Assembly: GCA_027946365.1 (NCBI GenBank)
Contig: JAPEUQ010000015.1
Span: forward strand, 868,001 to 932,000
Direction: 5' to 3'
Length of the DNA: 64,000 nt
Origin: Kalmusia sp. IMI 367209
Taxonomy: Eukaryota > Ascomycota > Dothideomycetes > Pleosporales > Didymosphaeriaceae
The notes below the pieces were generated by a model, which worked only from the letters and a program-made list of their open reading frames with translations, did not search any database and was not told the origin of the DNA. A program made the position numbers and the translations under genes. Of the stretch, positions 57,201 through 64,000 are shown in pieces (the first letter of the stretch is position 1; every line of letters begins with the position of its first letter).

Positions 57201-59256
57201 TCTTCCTTTTCGCCTGGCTTTTTGTCTTTAGACATATCTTTCTTCTTCTTCTTGTCTTTCTTCTCCTTTTTGTTCGCTGGCGAATCTTTCTCAGACAGGT
57301 CTTCTGGTGTTGAATCTTTCGTCTGATCGGTTGTCTCCTCTCTAGCAGTAGTGCCTGAGAGATCGTACCAGCGTTGTATCAATCCGACTATAGTACTCTT
57401 GCCACTCCCGGAAGGGCCAACAATGGCAGTGACTTTGCCAACTTCAAATGTAGCATTCAAGCCGTTGATGATCTGGACGTTCGGCCGGCTTGGGTACGAG
57501 AAAGCAACGTTTTCGAAGGAGACGTCTCGGTCTGCGCTCACGTCTGGATCCTTGAGGCCTGAAATGTCTGGTACCGGTGCATCAATTGTTGCAAAGATTT
57601 CCGTCGCAGCAGTGGCAGCTTTCGTTATTGCTATGGCAGGGCCAGCTATACGCCCGATGAGCATCACCGCTGTCATGACAGAGAAGAGAACGCTAGCCAC
57701 ATCAGCACATTTCGAGGAGCGTCGTGTTCCAGCGTGAAGATACAACGCGTTTGCGCTCGGCGACACGATTTAACATAACTTACACGACAATGTCTCCAAC
57801 ATTCGAGACATCCCCACGACTGTATTGCCTCACGCCAAACCAGAAGGTGAGCCCAAAGGTTCCTATGTGTGGAGGACAAAGGTTAGAAAAATTCGTAAAG
57901 CCGCTTGGGTGTCTGATATGGGTATTTCAGAGGTCGTTTACTCGCGCAACTCACCATACATTGCCATCATTGATGGGGCCATTATCATACCCATCCAGGG
58001 AGCGACCTTTTTGCCCCGGTCTCTCGCCTTGTCCAAGAGCACCTCGTGTTGTCGAGATAGTTTCGCCTGGGCGCCGAAGGCCGCCACAATGCGGATGGAT
58101 GAAAAGATCTCATACGCTACAGCAGAGGCCTCCTCGAGGGTCTCTTCAACGGCCTTGTGGAACTTCATCATGGGTGGAAGTAGCAGTCCGTACGTCACGA
58201 AAATGAAAGGAAGCGAGATGCTGGCAATGAGTGTCAGAATTGGACCCTTGATGAACGCGACGACATAGAGACCGATGGTGAAGGCGAGCGACTGGAATAG
58301 CAGAGCAAGCTGCTGCGAGATTCCCAATTGAATCGTATTACTTGATGTTGTTATGCGGGTGCTAACTTTTCCAGGGGATATCTAAGAAGTGCACAGTTAG
58401 CATTCGGCTTTCATGCAAATACCGGTCAATAGTTGAAGACAGCCCGTGTTCGAATGAGGCATCCTAGAGTAACTCATCTGATGATGAGCCCCCAGACTTA
58501 TCTTCTAGTACTGTATGTTTCCGGGGTTCACCTGCCTTATCAATAGCGCTCACTGGCTGCGAAAAGGTAGCTCGAAGGTAGGCTAATCGAAGCGCAGCAC
58601 TGATTCGAAGTCCGCTAATCCGTACGGTAACTAAAGAAGCGGGTGCAAAGTCAGTAGAAGTAAGAGCAGTGGGGATCTGGGATCTTGTGTATGTTTTAGC
58701 TGAGCGACAACAGTCTTTCTTTCTCAACCAAGAAACGTCCACTCTGTACCCGGGGTTTGCGTACACAACGAGATGTAGGACAAGACAAGCTTTCCAATGA
58801 ACAAATAGACAATATACAAGGCCTGCTTGTTGACCTCTGACTGAAATTCTTGCTTGGTAACGGTCGTATCCGGTAGAAAGTAATCGGCGAAGTGGCCAAC
58901 GAGCTGGCCAAAGACGATGTTCATCAGAGGCATTGCGATGCCGGAGCCAATTGAAGCGAGGACGCATAGCACCAAGAGGAGTGCGTCTAATTTCGTACCG
59001 TACGTGTAGACACGCTTGATAGTGTCAATTATGAAGCCAGCTCTGAGCGCATTGAACTTACAAAGTAGTTCCCAAATGTAGCTTGATTATTTTTCTTCGT
59101 GGAGAGGCCGCCGACTCCATTGCCCTCGACTTCCCCTGCCGAATTATTCTTCTCAGCTACTGCTGCTTCCTCGATGATCCGAACTTGATGTGCGGGATCT
59201 GGTGCAGCTACAACAGCAGTCGAAGGCTGCAGCTGGTCGCCTTTAGGGACACTCAT
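54293..59256 (-). CDS. Full-size ABC transporter, MDR/P-glycoprotein type (ABCB), 12 exons
   Basis: Exons (transcript order) 59256-59062, 59014-58765, 58630-58536, 58381-57955, 57862-57784, 57692-57187, 57125-56829, 56770-55540, 55482-55428, 55295-55235, 55184-54370 and 54319-54293; 1345 residues. Order is TMD1-NBD1-TMD2-NBD2. NBD1 has Walker [11 protein letters not shown]-loop [12 protein letters not shown], signature [13 protein letters not shown] and Walker [16 protein letters not shown]2 has [33 protein letters not shown] and [12 protein letters not shown]. The last exon adds only CQAQALDR. An Asp/Glu/Lys-rich insertion of about 55 residues sits in NBD1 between Walker A and the Q-loop (57190-57350). 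Intron 3 appears to begin with GC. Likely a plasma-membrane drug or metabolite exporter; the lone location gives no substrate clue. Confidence 0.93.
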
Positions 59257-61175
59257 TGTGTCTAAAGAATCTTGAAAATTACAAAAGAGGTTGAGACTAT
59301 ATTAGCAAAGGTCTTCCATGAGCATATGAAGCAGCATTAATAAGGAGTGTGTCAATTGTTGGTGCCTGAAGGATGTTTGCGCGTTGCGATTGTACCCAAT
59401 CACCACAATGGGATACGAGATACGAGCAGCCAATTGAACGAGGCAGAAGATTACGGCAAGTGGATGCCAATGCGTCAAGGGTGACGAGTAGGAAAGATGG
59501 TAAAACTCTCGCGTAAAGGAGTATGTCTCCGTTTCACGAGGCTTCCTTATATCTTCTGCCCCTTGACTGCAGTAAACGAGCAGTTGGAGGGAACGTCCCC
59601 CGGTCTTGACGCTAATCCCGAAAGGAGCGAGGAAGTGCGAGGCACCATGCCCTATGAAGGAGCACCACAGGCTTCGTTTCGAACCGTCGTTGGCAAGCCT
59701 CGCAAAATCACGACGTAAATGGCCCATGTACTCCCGTAACTTGAAGCGTCATAGAGGAGATGACAAAAGACCGCATACGTTGCCTTAATATCCCAACTAG
59801 GACGAATACTGCGAGACGTGAGATTCGAAACTGGCGGCCAGGACCGGCACCAAGCTAACCCACGGGTGATCCACGCGCACGGGCCGTCGGGGATCGGAAG
59901 CACACCGGCCCGGTCGTATCTATACGCCGCCGCCGGCTTGCCGCGCGCTCCTCTTATACTTGGCCTCAACAAGTTGTCGAAGCAGCATGACCCAGCATCG
60001 CTTCTCATATGCGCTGTAGTCGAGAATAAAGACACGCAACGCTTGAAATGATGTCCTCCCCGCCGATCGTCTCTTCTCTTTGATTGCCTACACCCCACTA
60101 CGTCTAGCGCCTACTTGATTTGGTCAAAACACTGGCCAAGGACTAACCCAGAAGCAACTCTCCCAGCAGCTTTGTGCAGAATGAGCAAGGTCGTCATTGG
60201 AAGACTGTTGCGCAATCATCTTCTCAGTTGCGTGTGCTTGACAGGAAAACATTTCGGCATATCGTTAGCTATCTATCGACACGCTTAAAACCCTTCTTCT
60301 TACAAGTGAATGCTCTATACCCTCGGTACACGTTCATAGAAGCGTCTTAGATATCACACCGACAAGCACAGTACGCTTATGCATTTGCTAGAGCGCGACT
60401 TACCGGGGGACTATGATGAGTATCTCAATACAAAGCGCGAGCCCAAGGCTTCCTGCTCAAATTTGAGTGCTTGAAGCATCACCAATAGTCGGAACCACGA
60501 GGACAGGCGCCGGCTCATGTTCTATATCGCTTTACAGTATTTTCAAGATACTTTGAATGTGAAGGTTCAGCTAGCCATTGACTAGTTTATTACCCTTGAA
60601 TGCTCCATGTCCATATTTTGGCAGGAGTCTTCGATCGGTCGGGATTGTGCTTCTGCACGAAGCATTACGGCACTGGGTAGCGTTGAAAGCAATAGACATG
60701 TGGACCATGGTGCTTAGCGGGTGACGAGAAAAGGCCACACTCTGATCAGAGCATTCTAGGACCTCATGTATTACCGGCAACCGTAGTTTTCATCATTCCG
60801 TGTAAGGGACTACTTACGCATCAGCAGTGGCTGCAGCGCAAAGCTACGGGAAGATGACGGAATGGGAGTGTGGCGCAGGTGGCTGTAGGCTGAGCCTCGT
60901 AGCCGCAAACATTCAACGAGTGCTCAGCTCCACCAAACGCTCCACAGCTCAGCCGCACCTTCTTACGATTGCTATGGTACGCTCCGGGCATCACCGCCTG
61001 CCCGAGTGACCTGCCGTCCATGTGGCGCTTTTCCCTTGCTGACTATACGCCGCACGTCTTACATTAAAGCCGTGATGGTCCAACCCTCCCGCCATCAGCT
61101 CTTTCCCGCCCCCTACCAACTCACTTCCTATTCTTCCACCTCCACCGGACTTCACAAGGTCTTGCGATTGTCAGT
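59257..61175. other. 1.9-kb intergenic region
   Basis: Divergent promoter space for the ABC transporter and the glycine-zipper gene. Open frames near 59650-60100 are compositional. The last 150 bases are pyrimidine-rich leader. Confidence 0.5.
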
Positions 61176-62082
61176 ATGAGCAGCTACGATTATTACGGCG
61201 GGGATGGCTCCCGCAATCAACCTCCGCAGCAGCAGCACGGGCAGCAAGGGCAAGGTTACAACAACTACCCCCCTCAGCAACCGGCGTACGGCCAGCAGCC
61301 CCACGACCAGTATTCGCAGGGGCACAGTCCGTACCCTCAGCAGCAGCAACATGTGAGTGCGATTATTTTTCCTTCGTAGAGCGCATGCTAATAAGCTCCC
61401 AGAGTCCTTACCCTCCTGCGCAGTCGCCGTATCAGCCCCCACAGCAGGGCTACGGTGCTCCACCCCCGGGTGATTACAACCAGGGCTATGACCAGAACCG
61501 CGGTCACTCTCCCTACCCTCAGCAACAACAGCAATACGGCGCGCCGCCACAGCAAGGATACGGCGACCACGGCTATGGGCAGCATCAACAACAAGGCCAA
61601 TACGGTCAGCACGATCAATACGGCCAGCACGATCAATACGGTCAACCTCAGCATGGAGCTCCCGGAGGCCCTGGTGGTCCTGCGGAAGGAGACCGTGGCC
61701 TCGGCTCGACGTTAATAGGAGGCGCAGGCGGCGCATTCCTAGCTAACAAGATGGGCGGTGGCGTCCTGGGCACCATGGGCGGTCTCGTAGCGGGTGCTGT
61801 AGGCGCAAACGTGCTGTCGGATAAGCATGACAAGAAGTAAGTCGCTAAGGTGTCTTGAAACGCTCCATGGTATGCATGCTAACCACTCGCCGCAGGAAGA
61901 AGGATAAGAAACATAAGAAGCACGGCAGCGGTTCGCATCACGGGTCCGCATACGCTGGCAGCGCCGGACTGGGTGGACTGTACGCTGGTAGCCATAGCAG
62001 CGGTCATAAGAAGCACAAGCACCACAGGTCGAAGAGCCGGGGCGGTTCAAGCTCCTCGTCGTCGAGCAGCGACTCGGACTAG
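61176..62082 (+). CDS. QPY-rich glycine-zipper protein with Lys/His/Ser tail
   Basis: Exons 61176-61352, 61403-61836 and 61896-62082; 265 residues. Residues 1 to about 155 are low-complexity Gln/Pro/Tyr/Gly with repeated [14 protein letters not shown] and QYGQHD units. Then comes a glycine zipper ([40 protein letters not shown]) with G every fourth residue, able to form a membrane-inserting or self-associating hairpin. The last exon is basic and His/Ser-rich ([16 protein letters not shown] to [14 protein letters not shown]). Fungal proteins of this layout are often stress-linked and possibly phase-separating, but no function is established. Introns are 50 and 59 nt. Confidence 0.8.
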
Positions 62083-62511
62083 GCAGTCTGCAATGTACAC
62101 TGAGGGACTCTGGGGTACCGGTACTCCAGTCTGTTCAGTAGCTCCCATGCTTGTCTCTCGCCTCTGTCTTGTTTACATAGTACTGTTATGTTTTGAAAGC
62201 TCGTAATGACACCCACTATTGTGCAAAAACCTATAAACCCTGTATCGGGGCTGTATTGAGGGATGAAAGCGTGATTCTAGATCTATAGTTTGTGTGATTA
62301 GGAGGACCTCTTAAGCACGTTCCATTCGAAAGACCAAACTATATGATTTAATCGACAACAACCTCGAAGAAACGGCGCCTGGCCTTTGTTGTATGACTAA
62401 AACGGTTAGCGCGCCGCCGCCTAATTTTCTCCACCATCAAATGAATCATCGCCCAAAGTTCCAACGCTAGAAATTCACAATTTTTCTTACACCATATCAA
62501 ACGAATCTAGA
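62083..62511. other. Intergenic, no gene seen
   Basis: 430 bp tandem intergenic region with the promoter of the EMW1-like gene. Nothing else seen. Confidence 0.55.
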
Positions 62512-64000
62512 ATGGGCGACATTTTACTTGACTTCTTCCGCGGCGCGTTGCCCGATGAGCTCGCTGCCGTGCTTGGAGATACCATCAAGGCAGTGGAGAG
62601 TGGGGATTTCCTAACTGTCCTCCAAAAGCCCGAAGTTCAAGTTCTCCTTGGCCACCAAGACAACAATAGCACCCGGGACGTTCAGCTGAAGGACTTTCCG
62701 TCGTGGAGCGATTTCATCTTCCACCGTTTAGGCTTGATATTGTCCGACCGAAGCGAAGATACAGGCCTCCCGATCCAGGAAACAGCTGCCTATCGCAGAA
62801 ACTTATTCTTCCTCGTGGCGATCGCTGCCCTCTACGCTTTTCTGCAGTCTAATGTCACGGGTCCTCCACTACCTTTCAGGTCGGCAGACACACTGCTTCC
62901 TAAGGATGTCGCATCGGTTGCCGCGTCAGTGAGTAAGCTGCGAGCGGTGCTTGTTGCCGCACTAAATGCGGATGGTATTGCCGCGTATAAGCTCACACCT
63001 AACGTGGAGCTTTTATCCCTCGCTGAAAGTATCCTAATATGTCCGCCGGTTCAGAAGCATATTGAACACTCAGCTTGGGCAAAAGTACGGGTCAACTTCA
63101 TTCATCAGCGATTGCTTTCGGAGCCTGCACCTTCGCTACAAAAGGCCATATATGATGATTTGGCGACGGTGGAAAGGCTGATACTTTCTCATCATCTGAA
63201 TCAAGATATCAAGGATTTGCATGTGCATTTTCTGCTTGAACGAGCAGCTGTTCACACGCACCATGGACTAGACAAAAAAGCCAGCGCGGATCTCCAACAG
63301 GCGACTCTCGAGAGAAAATTCGAGTTTGCTTTGACCGGGTTGATGGGAAAGAGGACAAAATATCAACAGAAAGATACCAGTCAGCTGGTGATACTAGCAC
63401 GAAGCGCCGACTCGAACACAAACGGGGTATCTAGAGAAAAAGCATCCAAACCGGACAGTCTGGATCTCAATGATGACACGCTTCTCGAGTCAATTTCATT
63501 TACATCGCCATCAACCTCCACGGATATCCAGAATGAATCCTCGTTGCCTCCTGGTCTTGCTTCTCTGGATCCCGAGAACCAACCCAGACTAGATCCTTTA
63601 GATGCTGTCATATTGCTTTCATTGGCTTCTTCAATAACGAACACGAATCCTGCTGATGGATTGACGAGAGAGGAAACGATACCATACGCGACACGAGTTT
63701 TGGAGGGTGGAAGTTCAAACTGGCAGGTCTACACGCAAGGACTGCTTGTTCGAAGTCGGATTGAAGGATACAAGTCACGCACAATGGAGCGCGGACTTCT
63801 CCAGCTGCAAGCTCTCGTGGACCAAGTCATCGCTGACACTTCTGGCCCACATGCAACAACGGACGGGGAAGCAGATAGCCAAGTAGCCTCGTTCTTGCCG
63901 AAAGCTAAGGAGGGCGAGTCTGCACCGATTAATGAGCGGCTACGCTATGCATTCTCTTTATGCTCGCCGTCACGTTGGGAACTTGAAGCGGAGCTCGCGG
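62512..64000 (+). CDS. EMW1: EMW1/TTC27-like TPR protein (3' partial)
   Basis: Open from the ATG at 62512 to the window end, 496 codons, no intron seen so far. It starts MGDILLDFFRGALPDELAAVL. The diagnostic block KFEFALTGLMGKRTKYQQKDTSQLVILARS is at about residues 267-300, followed by LDPLDAVILLSLASSI and WQVYTQGLLVRSRIEGYKSRTMERGLLQLQALVDQ, all typical of the N-terminal half of TTC27/Emw1. The TPR repeats would follow outside the window. Yeast Emw1 is essential and linked to cell-wall integrity through glycosylation; animal TTC27 supports large GTPase/spliceosome assembly. Confidence 0.88.
   Translation, partial: MGDILLDFFRGALPDELAAVLGDTIKAVESGDFLTVLQKPEVQVLLGHQDNNSTRDVQLKDFPSWSDFIFHRLGLILSDRSEDTGLPIQETAAYRRNLFFLVAIAALYAFLQSNVTGPPLPFRSADTLLPKDVASVAASVSKLRAVLVAALNADGIAAYKLTPNVELLSLAESILICPPVQKHIEHSAWAKVRVNFIHQRLLSEPAPSLQKAIYDDLATVERLILSHHLNQDIKDLHVHFLLERAAVHTHHGLDKKASADLQQATLERKFEFALTGLMGKRTKYQQKDTSQLVILARSADSNTNGVSREKASKPDSLDLNDDTLLESISFTSPSTSTDIQNESSLPPGLASLDPENQPRLDPLDAVILLSLASSITNTNPADGLTREETIPYATRVLEGGSSNWQVYTQGLLVRSRIEGYKSRTMERGLLQLQALVDQVIADTSGPHATTDGEADSQVASFLPKAKEGESAPINERLRYAFSLCSPSRWELEAELA

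Overview
The window is a euchromatic, gene-rich stretch of a filamentous ascomycete genome. The genes carry many short GT-AG introns (about 45-65 nt) with CTAAC-like branch sites. Several products are fungal-type: Mak32, Eaf7, Fyv7, a Zn2Cys6 factor, Sdt1, Emw1 and small secreted cysteine-rich proteins. The overall feel of the proteins suggests Dothideomycetes, probably Pleosporales; that is an inference from protein character, not a database result. No rRNA, tRNA, CRISPR array or intact transposon was found.

Layout, left to right. (1) At 1-559 is the 3' end of a gene whose protein is a perfect 19-residue tandem array with one dibasic Kex2-type site per repeat. (2) 1592-12601 holds an ADP-ribosylglycohydrolase, mitoribosomal mL44, a small conserved membrane protein, a Mak32-like pfkB protein, cyclase-associated protein (CAP), a short-chain dehydrogenase and a catalytically broken protein kinase (pseudokinase). 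(3) 14329-29003 holds a type I membrane protein, a class V aminotransferase, a small secreted cysteine-rich protein, EAF7, a gamma-tubulin complex subunit, an acyltransferase-3 membrane protein, a second secreted cysteine protein and a Zn2Cys6 regulator. (4) 30180-37965 holds an Atos/FAM214-type protein, FYV7 and a three-repeat Myb protein. (5) 41730-54295 holds a basic-secretory-protein (BSP) family protein, the Sdt1-like nucleotidase, a large disordered protein, a multi-KH RNA-binding protein and a rhodanese. (6) 54293-64000 holds a 12-exon full-size MDR-type ABC transporter, a glycine-zipper/QPY-rich protein and the 5' part of an EMW1/TTC27 gene that runs off the window.

Most genes are independent housekeeping or regulatory loci rather than a pathway cluster. 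Exon structures were worked out by hand from reading frame, splice consensus and remembered family alignments.

Two themes deserve attention. First, the left-edge repeat protein looks like a secreted Kex2-processed repeat precursor whose predicted peptides lack Tyr and Cys. Second, three otherwise intact conserved genes (ADP-ribosylglycohydrolase, CAP, Atos-like) have reading-frame breaks, mostly in G or C runs. This looks more like homopolymer consensus error than three separate pseudogenes. Two introns appear to use GC-AG borders.
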